Shown: piece by piece, positions 1 through 7,454 of the stretch
Position numbering within the stretch: position 1 is the first letter of the stretch
Layout: each line of letters opens with the position of its first letter
Virus record (IMG/VR): IMGVR_UViG_3300025917_000047
Coordinates: 1 to 32,710 of that record
DNA length: 32,710 bases
Origin: a virus
Strand: one strand, 5' to 3'
Notes under the pieces: generated by a model
The model's database searches: none
Seen by the model: the letters and a program-made list of their open reading frames with translations, nothing else
What the model was told of the DNA's origin: nothing
Position numbers and translations under genes: made by a program

Positions 1-156
1 TTCAATCTCTTTCAGGCAGGCAACCTCATCGTTGAATGTCATCACCTGCCCGTTCTGGAATACCAAGCAGGAACTCTGCTCGATGAATTCCCTCGGCGAC
101 AGGCCGGCTTTAACCATTGACAGGTCACGCAGGAAGTTTTCTCTGTTTATTTTCAT
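1..156 (-). CDS. Probable DNA polymerase III beta-like sliding clamp, N-terminal fragment
   Basis: Partial gene: the start codon is at 156 and the reading frame stays open through the window edge (52 codons seen). The N-terminus begins MKINRENFLRDL, followed by a GLSPREFIEQSSCLVF segment and a TFNDEVAC segment, the pattern I associate with phage beta-clamp-like (DnaN-like) proteins. A clamp would tether the replicative polymerase. It overlaps the upstream 62-residue gene by 32 bp and is the last visible gene of the modification operon. Too little is present to see the three clamp domains, so the family call is tentative; it may simply be a conserved phage protein. Confidence 0.5.
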   Translation of the reverse strand, partial: MKINRENFLRDLSMVKAGLSPREFIEQSSCLVFQNGQVMTFNDEVACLKEIE

Positions 157-313
157 TCTTCTTTCGTTTCAGGTATGCTTTTAATCGGTCTGTCGCCGAT
201 GTTTGTTTCTGGGAGATCTGGTGGAACGTCAGCATGATGTGAGGTTTACGATCAGGAAGGAGGACTTCGGGAGTGTCCACCAGCCCACCCCCGCCACTGA
301 AGTAGATTCTCAT
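125..313 (-). CDS. Small protein resembling the N-terminal segment of DpdA/TGT-like enzymes
   Basis: 62 residues. It starts MRIYFSGGGG, a short beta strand with a glycine-rich turn, continues with PEVLLPDRKPHIMLTF, and ends in a basic KRKKNENKQRK tail. The phage DpdA-like transglycosylases I know usually open with a strand-plus-glycine segment of this kind, followed by a hydrophobic 'LSYY/LTF' strand before the DSGA motif. The DpdA-like protein encoded upstream at 961-1968 begins almost directly at its DSGA motif and lacks such a segment. This gene could therefore supply the missing piece or be a degenerate relative (inference). It overlaps the upstream gene by an ATGA junction. Confidence 0.7.
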   Translation of the reverse strand: MRIYFSGGGGLVDTPEVLLPDRKPHIMLTFHQISQKQTSATDRLKAYLKRKKNENKQRKLPA

Positions 314-492
314 CGATGGTCGTCCTCCTCCCTAAAGCCGGTTCCAGAGCAAGGTCTGCACCTGGTGTAATGAGGGACATCACACCTACAGGAATTTGAG
401 GGCTCTGTGCAATGAAGACAGACCTCACCATATCCCCTACAGATAGGGCATACGGGTCTCATCTTCTTCTCCTTTGTTAAGGGCTCATCCAT
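310..492 (-). CDS. Small DnaJ-type zinc-finger protein
   Basis: 60 residues with Cys-rich repeats of DnaJ type: CPICRGYG and CLHC, then CRC, and CRPCSGTGF near the C-terminus. The CxxCxGxG spacing predicts binding of one or two zinc ions. There is no J-domain and no other part of DnaJ. It overlaps its neighbours at both ends (TAATG with the upstream gene, ATGA with the downstream gene), so it is translated within the modification operon. A role as a nucleic-acid or protein-binding accessory is possible but not shown. Confidence 0.8.
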   Translation of the reverse strand: MDEPLTKEKKMRPVCPICRGYGEVCLHCTEPSNSCRCDVPHYTRCRPCSGTGFREEDDHR

Positions 493-794
493 TACGGATT
501 CGGAGTGCCAGACGCAGACCAGCCCTGGTCCATTTGGGTGTCAGGTTCCTTCATCCTGGCTCTGTGTTGGAGGGCCCAGTTGGCGAATTGAGCTGCTCTC
601 ATCCTGACGGCCTCACGGTGAGCGGGTTCAACACAGATGGTGGAATAGTGAACCAGGACGGCGTGGGCGTGAATGTCACGCGCCCTGAGGATGAACACGG
701 GCTCGTCATCAGGAATAGCCTCACCACTTTGCCGATTGACTAGGGCCCCATCTGGTATGGAGACACGATATTTGGGTTCTTGATAGGCTTTCAT
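492..794 (-). CDS. Conserved phage hypothetical protein
   Basis: 100 residues. The central segment IPDDEPVFILRARDIHA is of a kind I recognise from many phage hypothetical proteins, but no function is known to me. It has no signal peptide or membrane segment. The C-terminal third is rich in Arg, Asp and Pro. The start codon overlaps the stop of the 57-residue gene upstream (ATGA), and the stop overlaps the zinc-finger gene start, so it is part of the same transcript as dpdA. Confidence 0.75.
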   Translation of the reverse strand: MKAYQEPKYRVSIPDGALVNRQSGEAIPDDEPVFILRARDIHAHAVLVHYSTICVEPAHREAVRMRAAQFANWALQHRARMKEPDTQMDQGWSASGTPNP

Positions 795-964
795 GGTTTA
801 AGAATTCTAGTGGCTTGCTCAGCAGTTCCTTCATCCAAGAGGACATCAGCTTCCTCATTGTCTACAGAAACACCCTCTGGAGTGATGTGAATGGTTCCAC
901 CGCCAAAGTCATCAAGAGCCGTTTGAATTGTTTCAATTGCTCTTTGAATTTGGTTTGCTGTCAT
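791..964 (-). CDS. Small acidic hypothetical protein
   Basis: 57 residues: an N-terminal amphipathic helix (ANQIQRAIETIQTALDDF), a GGGTIHITPEGV strand, and an acidic NEEADVLLDEGTAEQA tail. The start ATG overlaps the dpdA stop (ATGA) and the stop overlaps the next start, so coupling supports a real gene. It closes the interval between dpdA and the 100-residue gene exactly. Function unknown. Confidence 0.75.
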   Translation of the reverse strand: MTANQIQRAIETIQTALDDFGGGTIHITPEGVSVDNEEADVLLDEGTAEQATRILKP

Positions 965-1968
965 AGTCCGAAACCGCGATTGTATTTGACTGATTGCTGT
1001 TCTACAATGCTATTATCTAACGCCCAAGGCCACTTTGGTCGACTGTCCTGTAGATCTATGAGATATCGCAGGTTGGCGGTGCTCCTGGCGCGGTGGTGGG
1101 ACGATACCCCAAATACCTTCACCTCTCCCTCATCGTCCACCGATCCCATCTCTAGTCCGATATGTTTGAGCCATCTCAGCGAAGTCTCTCTAACCTCTTC
1201 GGTGGCGTTGTCGAAGTGCTTCTGCCGCTCCTTCTTCCTGGGTGACCGGAAGGAGAAGTTCACCATCATCGGCGGACAGTCAAACCTGAATCCCTGCCGC
1301 TTGTTCCAGCGTGGGATGTAGAGCCATCCGTAGGCTGAGAGTTTCACCCATGTAGCTGAATCCACCGACCACCAAGGGTAGCGACAAATCAATTCCCATG
1401 ACGTCATTGCGAAGCCGTGCGTCTTGATGATAGGCTTCCTGTCGTTTGATTCAGGGCAGATGTGAGTGAAGAACGTGTCGGCCCATGAGAAGTATTCATG
1501 TCTGCTGACACCCTGCCCTAGCCCACCTACGCCGAGAATGTCATACTTCTCTTCGTTGAGATACCGGTCCACGTAGCCCATCGGCGTTCCAAAGTGAACA
1601 ATGGGAATCGGAACCACTCCGTGCTCATCTTCGAAATACTTCTGGATCTGCCAAGTCAAGTCAGGATTGGAAATTGCGTCCACGTTGGCGAAGAATATCC
1701 CTCTGTTGCTAAATCGTTTGATGAAGCTTGCGTATCGGTCGCAGTATTGACGGAACTCAGATCCCTTGCTGAGATCGAAGTATGAGAAGTCCCCTTGGCT
1801 CCATCTCACCGGAGGCTTGTCCAGCAGATTGTGACCTCTGCGACCCTTGAAATTCGGGTTCTTTGACTGCCGGTCTTCCTTCCCAAGCTTCAGCGTCTCA
1901 AGGTTGTAAATCGTGTGAGCGCCGGAGTCAACGAAGATGGATTCTGAATGGATTTTCTTATCTTCCAT
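961..1968 (-). CDS. dpdA: DpdA-like DNA 7-deazaguanine transglycosylase
   Basis: 335 residues, distantly related to tRNA-guanine transglycosylase. Visible family motifs are DSGAHT (Asp14, matching the DSGGF Asp of TGT), FFANVD (Asp97), the glycine-rich GVGGLGQG loop at 146-153, THGFA (His184) and SVDSATW (Asp203). Phage DpdA enzymes exchange guanine in DNA for a 7-deazaguanine base, blocking many restriction enzymes. The gene sits directly downstream of folE, queE and queD, which make the precursor, so a role in phage DNA modification is strongly supported. The protein begins almost at the DSGA motif and seems to lack the usual N-terminal strand. The start overlaps folE by 11 bp. The exact base inserted cannot be told from sequence. 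Confidence 0.85.
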   Translation of the reverse strand: MEDKKIHSESIFVDSGAHTIYNLETLKLGKEDRQSKNPNFKGRRGHNLLDKPPVRWSQGDFSYFDLSKGSEFRQYCDRYASFIKRFSNRGIFFANVDAISNPDLTWQIQKYFEDEHGVVPIPIVHFGTPMGYVDRYLNEEKYDILGVGGLGQGVSRHEYFSWADTFFTHICPESNDRKPIIKTHGFAMTSWELICRYPWWSVDSATWVKLSAYGWLYIPRWNKRQGFRFDCPPMMVNFSFRSPRKKERQKHFDNATEEVRETSLRWLKHIGLEMGSVDDEGEVKVFGVSSHHRARSTANLRYLIDLQDSRPKWPWALDNSIVEQQSVKYNRGFGL

Positions 1969-2542
1969 TGGGCCGGGTGAGTTCTACCAGTCGAAAGAAT
2001 TCGGCTCGCGCAGGTCCTTCATCCCTGAACACGCCTCGCATGGCACTGGTGATCATGACAGGTTGATGTTTCTGGACACCGCGACAAGCCATGCAGAGGT
2101 GCTTTGCTTGAATCACCACAGCGACTCCACGCGGCTTGAGATGTTCTTCCATCGCGTCTGCTATCTGGATCGCCATCCTCTCTTGGACTTGAAGCCGGCG
2201 AGCAAAGCAGTCAACCAACCGCGCAAGCTTCGACACACCAACCACCCGAGGATTTGGAAGAGAAGGAAGGTAAGCCACGTGAGCAGCTCCCATGAAAGGC
2301 AGGAGATGATGCTCACAATTTGAACAGAATTCAATCCAAGGAAGGCCGATGATCTCATCGTAGGGACCTACGTAGAAGTCTTTGGTTAGAATCTCTTCAG
2401 GCTTCTGCTTGTATCCTTGTGTCATCTCCATCCACGATTTGAGCACTCTCGATGGGGTCTCTTTTAATCCTTCCCGGTCAGGATTTTCACCAATGAACTT
2501 GAGAAGATTGATGACGATGTCGTGGTCGGACGGTAGAAACAT
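1958..2542 (-). CDS. folE: GTP cyclohydrolase I
   Basis: 194 residues, close to the usual length of type IA enzymes. It converts GTP to 7,8-dihydroneopterin triphosphate, the first step to 7-deazaguanines (and folate). Motifs are [15 protein letters not shown] near residues 19-33, [12 protein letters not shown] at 72-83, [17 protein letters not shown] at 100-116 and HLCMACRGV at 148-156. The zinc ligands Cys76, His79 and Cys150 are all present, so the enzyme should be active. It abuts queE with no gap, and dpdA overlaps its end. The operon context points to supply of the DNA-modification pathway rather than to folate. Confidence 0.95.
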   Translation of the reverse strand: MFLPSDHDIVINLLKFIGENPDREGLKETPSRVLKSWMEMTQGYKQKPEEILTKDFYVGPYDEIIGLPWIEFCSNCEHHLLPFMGAAHVAYLPSLPNPRVVGVSKLARLVDCFARRLQVQERMAIQIADAMEEHLKPRGVAVVIQAKHLCMACRGVQKHQPVMITSAMRGVFRDEGPARAEFFRLVELTRPNGR

Positions 2543-3241
2543 TCAATAGCCTTTCCTCAGATCGCCTCCGAGCGGGACTAGCGGTTGGGTTCTGGTATCG
2601 CGAGAATCGACCCGGTAGAGCTTGTGGAGTTGCCAGCCCGCACGAAGGAATCCCCTGCCGTGCTTTGCAGCGTCGGCGATGGCACCGAGGACGACTGGAT
2701 CCTCTCGCTTGCTCCACTCTGGATGAAGCCATATCGGCCGGGTGTCCTTGGGTGTCATCCCTCTCGTGGTGAGCATGTCTAGATAGAGTCTGATGTCGTC
2801 CTTCTCCTCAACGATGATCTTAAATTCACTTGCCACTATCACATTCTCTTTCAACGGTGGTCCCCACTTCTTCGGACTGAGTGTGACCCAATCGAAGTCG
2901 CCTTTGATGGGGAATCCTCCGCTGGTTTCCAAGTGGACTCGGACAGAGGCTAGAGCGTGAAGAGCGTTCACTAGGAACTCTAGGTCATGCACAGCAGGCT
3001 CTCCGCCGGTGACAACGACAATTGGAGCGAAGGAAACCATCACTGCTTTGACGATATCCTCGACTGACATTCGCTGGATCTCTTTCGGCACCCAATTGGG
3101 GTGCCAGGTGCCCGCGCTATCGCACCACGGGCACTGAACGGGGCATCCAAACGTCCTCACGAAGAAAGCTGAGGAGCCCATCCATTGACCCTCTCCCTGA
3201 AACGTGTGAAAGATTTCGTGGATCGGCAGGATTTGGGTCAT
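2543..3241 (-). CDS. queE: 7-carboxy-7-deazaguanine synthase (radical SAM)
   Basis: 232 residues. QueE converts 6-carboxy-5,6,7,8-tetrahydropterin to 7-carboxy-7-deazaguanine. It has the substrate-clamp motif FQGEG (14-18) and the QueE-type short cluster motif C33-x3-C37-x2-C40 (CPVQCPWC) for the 4Fe-4S cluster. TGGEP (78-82) is the SAM-binding motif and HLETSG follows. The start overlaps the queD stop (ATGA) and the stop abuts the folE start. All residues expected for activity are visible. Confidence 0.95.
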   Translation of the reverse strand: MTQILPIHEIFHTFQGEGQWMGSSAFFVRTFGCPVQCPWCDSAGTWHPNWVPKEIQRMSVEDIVKAVMVSFAPIVVVTGGEPAVHDLEFLVNALHALASVRVHLETSGGFPIKGDFDWVTLSPKKWGPPLKENVIVASEFKIIVEEKDDIRLYLDMLTTRGMTPKDTRPIWLHPEWSKREDPVVLGAIADAAKHGRGFLRAGWQLHKLYRVDSRDTRTQPLVPLGGDLRKGY

Positions 3242-3681
3242 TTGCCAAATAGGTAGGTTGCCCGGTTCTTTGAGTCTTCCCAGCAGGTCACTTCGCTCAC
3301 CACCAAACCGCGCTCTTTGGCGCCTGCTGGCTTCCTGATGATATTCTCTACTTCAGCTTGGACAAATCGGGCCAGTCCTTCCATCCCGCAATTGGGAACG
3401 GTGACGATGTCGGCGAGATGTTTCAAACTGAAACAGAGGTCGGTGAGGGTAGGATCGTCTGAGTTGAGCAGCAGGGTATGGTCGAAGGTAGTCTCCAAGA
3501 AATGCTTCACGTTCTCCAGCTTGCCCACGTCAATGACGAACCCACATTCGTCAAGAGTGTCGCAAGCGAAGGTGATGTCGAAGCGCCAGTTGTGACCGTG
3601 AATCAGACGACAATGACCGCTGTGGTTGTGTTGGCGGTGTGCGGCTGGGAGATCCTGATAGGTTTTGGTTACGGTTTGCAC
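3238..3681 (-). CDS. queD: 6-carboxy-5,6,7,8-tetrahydropterin synthase
   Basis: 147 residues, PTPS/QueD family. The enzyme turns dihydroneopterin triphosphate into 6-carboxytetrahydropterin. Visible features are AAH (His15) and HGHNW at 28-32 (His28, His30), which form the zinc site; Cys24, the catalytic cysteine four residues before HGH as in QueD; FDHTLLLN at 66-73; and CWEDSKN with Glu135 for pterin binding. It is the first gene of the modification operon after a strong intergenic hairpin. Its stop overlaps the queE start. Confidence 0.93.
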   Translation of the reverse strand: MQTVTKTYQDLPAAHRQHNHSGHCRLIHGHNWRFDITFACDTLDECGFVIDVGKLENVKHFLETTFDHTLLLNSDDPTLTDLCFSLKHLADIVTVPNCGMEGLARFVQAEVENIIRKPAGAKERGLVVSEVTCWEDSKNRATYLFGK

Positions 3682-3708
3682 AGGTTGTTATCTGCGTCTT
3701 TCGCGTTT

Positions 3709-3738
3709 GAGCCGCGTAGGAATGGTCCTACGCGGCTC
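3709..3738. other. Perfect 13-bp hairpin upstream of queD
   Basis: An exact inverted repeat, GAGCCGCGTAGGA and its complement, separated by a 4-base ATGG loop. It lies in the 107-bp gap between the KPAKAE-repeat gene (3789-4406) and queD (start 3681), both on the minus strand. There is no run of U after the stem in either direction, so it is not a standard intrinsic terminator. It may be an mRNA processing or stability element, an attenuator, or a protein-binding palindrome. Confidence 0.75.
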
Positions 3739-3788
3739 TGCTACAGGTCTAAGCGTCTAATGCGAGAGAACGCGAATCTCGCACGCGA

Positions 3789-4406
3789 TCAGTCCTTGCT
3801 CTTGCTGGTCTTGGCTGCTTTGGCCGACCTCGGCTTGATCCGATACTGGATGAGCCGGCGGCGTTCCAGGATACCCACCTTCTCTTCGGAGGCGTAGTAG
3901 AGGCGACCGCGAGCTTGGTCGAGCGTGACACCTGCCTTCTCGGCGACAGCCTGCTCGGTGACCCAGTCTTCGCTCAGGACCGCATTCACCTTCGCGCTGA
4001 TCGAACCCTTGGTGCAACCGAAGGCATCCTTCTCCACTTTGCCGTTCTCCTTTTTCTCGGCTTTGGGTTTCTTCTCCTTTTCAGCCTTCTCGGCCTTCTC
4101 GGCCTTCGCGGGCTTTTCAGCCTTTTCAGCCTTCGCGGGCTTCTCGGCTTTGGCCGGCTTCTCGGCTTTGGCTGCTTTGGCCGGCTTCTCGGCTTCTCCC
4201 TCATCGGCGACGATTTCGACTTGACCCTTCGCCTCGGCGAGCTTGGCGTAGAGTTCGCTCACCCCTTTTTCGGCGGCAGTTTCGGCTGTGACCTTCTCGG
4301 ATACCACGTTGGCCCGACTTTGCAATTGACTTTCATCCCACCCTTTGGCTTTGCTGAATCCGAGGGCGACGAAGAAAGCAATGGCAGCTGACTTATTCAG
4401 TTTCAT
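3789..4406 (-). CDS. KPAKAE-repeat protein with C-terminal HTH-like domain (nucleoid-type)
   Basis: 205 residues in three parts. The N-terminal segment (1-60) has a GFSKAKGWDESQLQ motif. The middle (about 71-120) is an Ala/Lys/Glu/Pro low-complexity tract of repeated KPAKAE units like histone H1 or AlgP tails. The C-terminal domain (about 127-192) contains DAFGCTKGSISAKVNAV, an AVAEKAGVTLDQARGRLYY helix-turn-helix-like stretch and a RRRLIQYRIK strand. I infer a DNA-binding, nucleoid-associated or regulatory protein. The gene at 28365-28823 has the same plan with a different tail. The leader carries AAAGGT before the ATG. Function not established. Confidence 0.85.
   Translation of the reverse strand: MKLNKSAAIAFFVALGFSKAKGWDESQLQSRANVVSEKVTAETAAEKGVSELYAKLAEAKGQVEIVADEGEAEKPAKAAKAEKPAKAEKPAKAEKAEKPAKAEKAEKAEKEKKPKAEKKENGKVEKDAFGCTKGSISAKVNAVLSEDWVTEQAVAEKAGVTLDQARGRLYYASEEKVGILERRRLIQYRIKPRSAKAAKTSKSKD
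4047..4196 (-). repeat. In-gene tandem repeat encoding KPAKAE units
   Basis: Imperfect tandem 9-18-bp units rich in GCCTTCTCGG and GGCTTCTCGG (plus strand) encode repeated KPAKAE/KAEKAE. Such tracts change length easily by slippage, so the tail length may vary between related phages. Confidence 0.85.
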
Positions 4407-4500
4407 TTACTTTACCTTTCGTTGTTTGTTTTCTTCGCCCCAGTCACAATTAACTGAAGCATCTTGGACTATTATCTGGCCATTTACAAAATGGATTCAG
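4407..4500 (-). promoter_or_regulatory. Leader region of the KPAKAE-repeat gene
   Basis: A 94-bp non-coding gap between the DnaB-like helicase stop and the KPAKAE-repeat gene. It contains the octamer AGATAATA (minus strand, near 4471-4478), which recurs in other leaders. It could act as a -10 element, but I see no convincing -35 box at the right distance. Confidence 0.3.
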
Positions 4501-5898
4501 TCAAAGACTGGAAATAATGCAAGGGCAAGCGATGGAAAGATTTCCAGCACACCAGACGACTTGGTTCTCTGTCCACTTGCCTCTTCTGATGTTGACCCAG
4601 TTCAGACGATAGATCCCCTGCTTCTTTTCATACTCGGTTTGATTGATGCCCACCATGCCGGTGATGTGGTCGTTCTTCCTTCTGTCCTCTGAGAAGTCCC
4701 TCTTCCTGATGAGCCACGAGTCGTAGGCGGTCCGTGCAGACTGGGATCCGGTGACTACGAGGCAGTGAAGGCTTAGAGCGATTCGTCTCAGAACCATCCA
4801 GCTCGCGTTCATCTGGTGACGCAGGTCTTGGTTCTTCGTATGAAGCTCTGGCGCTAAGAGGTCAGCATAGTCAATCACCACTACGTCCGGCACCCACCCT
4901 TTTCTAGAGAAGTGTTTCACATCCCGCTCGATGTCGCTCGCTGAGATGACTCCACCTCCTTTGAGCTTGATCTTCAAACGAGGATTCTCAACCGTGGATG
5001 ATATCGACTTGAGGAATTTCTCCACGCAAGCGATCTTCTGCTTGTTGGTGATTCCTTTCTCATACTCCCTCATCTCACCTCTCACTTTCGGTCGTTTACC
5101 GTCTCCTTTGAGGATCTCTTTTGGGAAGATGAATTTGTCCGGTTCAATTGGGGCTCTGGCTATCCTCGGAACCAGACGGTCGTGGATGTCGTCCTCGGAC
5201 AGATCCCCTAAGACGTAGTAGAGGACCCGGCGCCGCTGCCGCAATGCGCGATAAACCACTTCTTGCAGCCAGTAGGACTTGCCTCTTTTGGATGGGCCTA
5301 CGAAGCAGATGAAACCGTAGCGGACAAATTGATTGTGAAAGAATCTCCCCAAGTCATTTGGAAACGAAACAAGTTCTTCACGGCTCTCCCTCGGCTTGGT
5401 CAGGAATTCCCGTTTGAATGGATTGAGCCAGTCGTCTCCGTTTTGGAGATGGAGGGCTTCGTAGGTGGACACTCGGGTCTCGGCTTCCTCTACATCGCTC
5501 ATTTCAAGAGCCCCGTCGATAGAGTCCCTCAGGCGCTCCATCCTGACTACCCTGAAATAGGTCGATGCGAGCTTGACGGTGAACTCCTCATTGATACCTT
5601 TGGATGACCTGTATTCGTCGCTCAAACCGCTGAGGAAGGAATCGATCAATTCAGCCGCTTCCTTGTCGGCAGAGGACCGAGCAAAGCGGGAGTGATACTC
5701 CTCAATGGCTCGGCCGGGTGCCTTCTGGAATTCCTTCCAGTGCTCGGCGCACCATCCGAAGACTAGATTGGACCATCTGCTCCTGAATGGTTTCTCACTC
5801 TGGAGGCTTCCACAGATCTGTTCCAGCACACCGGAATGGACAATCGATGCGATGAGGATTGTTCTCTCTTCATTGTTCTGGAACTTTTCAGATTTCAC
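4501..5898 (-). CDS. DnaB-like replicative helicase
   Basis: 465 residues. The RecA-type ATPase core is in the second half: Walker A GPSKRGKS at 201-208, Walker B VVVIDYADL at 339-347, and a later TGSQSART segment typical of the DnaB H3/Q-loop region. The N-terminal 150 residues are helical and would form the domain that contacts primase and initiator. Expected role: hexameric 5'-3' unwinding at the phage fork. The start overlaps the stop of the O-like initiator gene (ATGA), the common initiator-helicase pairing. Slightly divergent Walker A (SKRGKS) but all catalytic residues are present. Confidence 0.88.
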   Translation of the reverse strand: MKSEKFQNNEERTILIASIVHSGVLEQICGSLQSEKPFRSRWSNLVFGWCAEHWKEFQKAPGRAIEEYHSRFARSSADKEAAELIDSFLSGLSDEYRSSKGINEEFTVKLASTYFRVVRMERLRDSIDGALEMSDVEEAETRVSTYEALHLQNGDDWLNPFKREFLTKPRESREELVSFPNDLGRFFHNQFVRYGFICFVGPSKRGKSYWLQEVVYRALRQRRRVLYYVLGDLSEDDIHDRLVPRIARAPIEPDKFIFPKEILKGDGKRPKVRGEMREYEKGITNKQKIACVEKFLKSISSTVENPRLKIKLKGGGVISASDIERDVKHFSRKGWVPDVVVIDYADLLAPELHTKNQDLRHQMNASWMVLRRIALSLHCLVVTGSQSARTAYDSWLIRKRDFSEDRRKNDHITGMVGINQTEYEKKQGIYRLNWVNIRRGKWTENQVVWCAGNLSIACPCIISSL

Positions 5899-6662
5899 GC
5901 AAAGGTCCTTGTCCGAGTGACGATGGGACCGTCTTGGTTATTCTCTTCCTCTGGTGGGAGTTGGTCGGAGATTCGTTTGATCCAGGATTCGATTTTGAGG
6001 AACTTCTTACGAAACGATTCGGCACACTCTACTTCTGGAGGGTGGGACTCCGGATCGTGTGGATGAGTGGTGAATATCTTGAGTGCTCTTCTGATACGAG
6101 CTTTGTCACCATCAAGTGATTGGAGAAGGAGGCGGAATTCGTTATACCATTTCTTGCGATTGAATCTTGGACTAATCTTTCTGGAGGATCTGATGTAGTC
6201 CTCCAATCGGTGGGAACACTTCGTTATGAATGGAGTATATTCACCATTGATTTCAAAAAAGCCATTTGTGGAGGGACACTTCCCTCCACTTGTATTCTCT
6301 AGATCTATCGTAGATAGATCGTGACCTACTTTTCTCAGTAGGTGGCTCCTACTTTCTACAGTAGGTGGTGGTTGCCTGCGAAAACGTGAAAAAGTGGTCC
6401 GCAAAAACCGCCTGTGATTCTTCCTATCTTGTTTGATTGTTTTCAGATACTTCCGCTTTTTTAGGGAGTAGATGCTATTGCTCAGATGGCTAAGGGAACA
6501 CCTCATCCTGACTGCTAGAGCCTCATCACTCTTCCAGCACCCCTCGCCGCAATCCAATGAATCGATTTCGGCGAGGAGTGCCGTTTCAAAGAGTGTAAGG
6601 TTTTTGTCTTCCCAAACTTCAATCGGAATCCAGATGCCTTTGACGTCGCGTTCGCTTTTCAT
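5895..6662 (-). CDS. O-like replication initiator with N-terminal winged HTH
   Basis: 255 residues from the ATG at 6662. An upstream TTG at 6755 would add 31 residues with no family character, so I chose 6662, where the usual KGIWIPIEVWED opening begins. Residues 8-80 form a winged-helix domain typical of phage replication initiators (LFETALLAEIDSL, SDEALAVRMRCSLSHLSNSIYSLKKRKYL). Residues about 85-130 are a basic, Pro-rich linker, and the rest is a helical domain likely to recruit the DnaB-like helicase encoded next. The linker-coding DNA holds three evenly spaced palindromes (6302-6368), as the lambda origin lies inside gene O. Confidence 0.8.
   Translation of the reverse strand: MKSERDVKGIWIPIEVWEDKNLTLFETALLAEIDSLDCGEGCWKSDEALAVRMRCSLSHLSNSIYSLKKRKYLKTIKQDRKNHRRFLRTTFSRFRRQPPPTVESRSHLLRKVGHDLSTIDLENTSGGKCPSTNGFFEINGEYTPFITKCSHRLEDYIRSSRKISPRFNRKKWYNEFRLLLQSLDGDKARIRRALKIFTTHPHDPESHPPEVECAESFRKKFLKIESWIKRISDQLPPEEENNQDGPIVTRTRTFA
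6302..6368. repeat. Palindrome array inside the initiator gene; candidate replication origin
   Basis: Three interrupted palindromes with centres about 23 bp apart. The first is GATCTATC-GTA-GATAGATC (6302-6320). The second and third are two 21-bp copies, CCTACTTTTCTCAGTAGGTGG (6325-6345) and CCTACTTTCTACAGTAGGTGG (6348-6368), identical at 18 of 21 positions and each with CCTACT/AGTAGG arms. They lie in DNA coding for initiator residues about 98-121, between its DNA-binding and C-terminal domains. Two-turn phasing and location fit initiator-binding iterons. Origin function is inferred. Confidence 0.6.
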
Positions 6663-6808
6663 AGAAGAGACTGAACCAAAAAATTGGTCGTCATCCTTTG
6701 GTGTAAGAAAAGGCCTAGAGCTGCCCCGCCGCGTGACCGCGCACCAAGAAAACAACGACCAAAATTCTAAATCCGTCTCGCTCTAGTCTTCAGGTTTCTT
6801 AGGCCTGG

Positions 6809-6865
6809 GTGCGCCCTAGAATGGACGCACTGGTATTATCTTACACAGCGACGATTGAATTGCAA
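6809..6865 (-). promoter_or_regulatory. Promoter with overlapping palindromic operator for the initiator-helicase operon
   Basis: Minus-strand TTGCAA (6860-6865) is a possible -35 box. A -10 candidate is TAAGAT (6838-6843, 16-bp spacer); GATAAT (6835-6840) is an alternative at 19 bp. Directly after it lies an inverted repeat, GTGCGCCC...GGACGCAC (6809-6830, 7 of 8 arm bases matching), which would cover the transcription start as a repressor site does. It precedes the initiator gene start by about 150 bp. Confidence 0.45.
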
Positions 6866-6872
6866 GCGCCGC

Positions 6873-7454
6873 TCAATACATCCCTGGATACTCTACGGAG
6901 TCCGCGTCATCTGCGGCTGAGGCTAAGGTCTCTTGGAATTCCTTCACTTCGTCTTCCTGCTCTTGGTCGAGCTTGACACCCTCCGGCATGAAACCCTCAC
7001 CCTCGAGATGCTCGGCAACCTGACGCAATTCATACGCGGCTTGACTGCCTCGGTCGGCCCGGCTGGCGCTGGGCTTGATGAGAGGTTTGATGAACACCCT
7101 CACCTCGGACAGGCAATCCGGCACGTCCTGAATGTTGTCAACCGCAGTCTCGAGTTGGCTGATCGCTTCTTGAAGCTGATCACCTTTGTCGCCGTTCTGA
7201 AAGCTTTCGGGTAGGTTGTCATACCAATCCTGAAGCTCATCGCGCAGCGACTCCAATTCAGACTTCGCGTTCTCGACGGCATCGATGATGAGAGTGGAGA
7301 ATGCTGTTTTCTCGATTCCCCTGTATTCTTCGACCGTCGGAAGGGATTCGACTTCATACCAGCCCTTGCTGACATACTTGAGTCTGGTCCCTAAGACCCT
7401 AAACACGTAGGGCCCGAAGGTCTTCCTGAGTTTGATTCTGCTTACTTTTGTCAT
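6873..7454 (-). CDS. Hypothetical coiled-coil phage protein
   Basis: 193 residues. It has a basic N-terminus (residues 1-30), then long heptad-like helices (VENAKSELESLRDELQDWYDNL, followed by DQLQEAISQLETAVDNI) that predict a coiled coil, and an acidic C-terminus ending VEYPGMY. I have seen this helical pattern in phage hypothetical proteins but know no function. Its start overlaps the upstream zinc-ribbon gene. It is the last gene before the initiator promoter region. Confidence 0.75.
   Translation of the reverse strand: MTKVSRIKLRKTFGPYVFRVLGTRLKYVSKGWYEVESLPTVEEYRGIEKTAFSTLIIDAVENAKSELESLRDELQDWYDNLPESFQNGDKGDQLQEAISQLETAVDNIQDVPDCLSEVRVFIKPLIKPSASRADRGSQAAYELRQVAEHLEGEGFMPEGVKLDQEQEDEVKEFQETLASAADDADSVEYPGMY

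Noticed and set aside
3915-4391. Leu/Phe-rich plus-strand frame that looks like a membrane protein
   Set aside because: It is the complement of the KPAKAE repeats; the hydrophobicity is a by-product of Lys/Glu codons read backwards.
6302-6368. CRISPR-like array
   Set aside because: Only three palindromes with no spacer-length unique sequence; better read as initiator-binding repeats.
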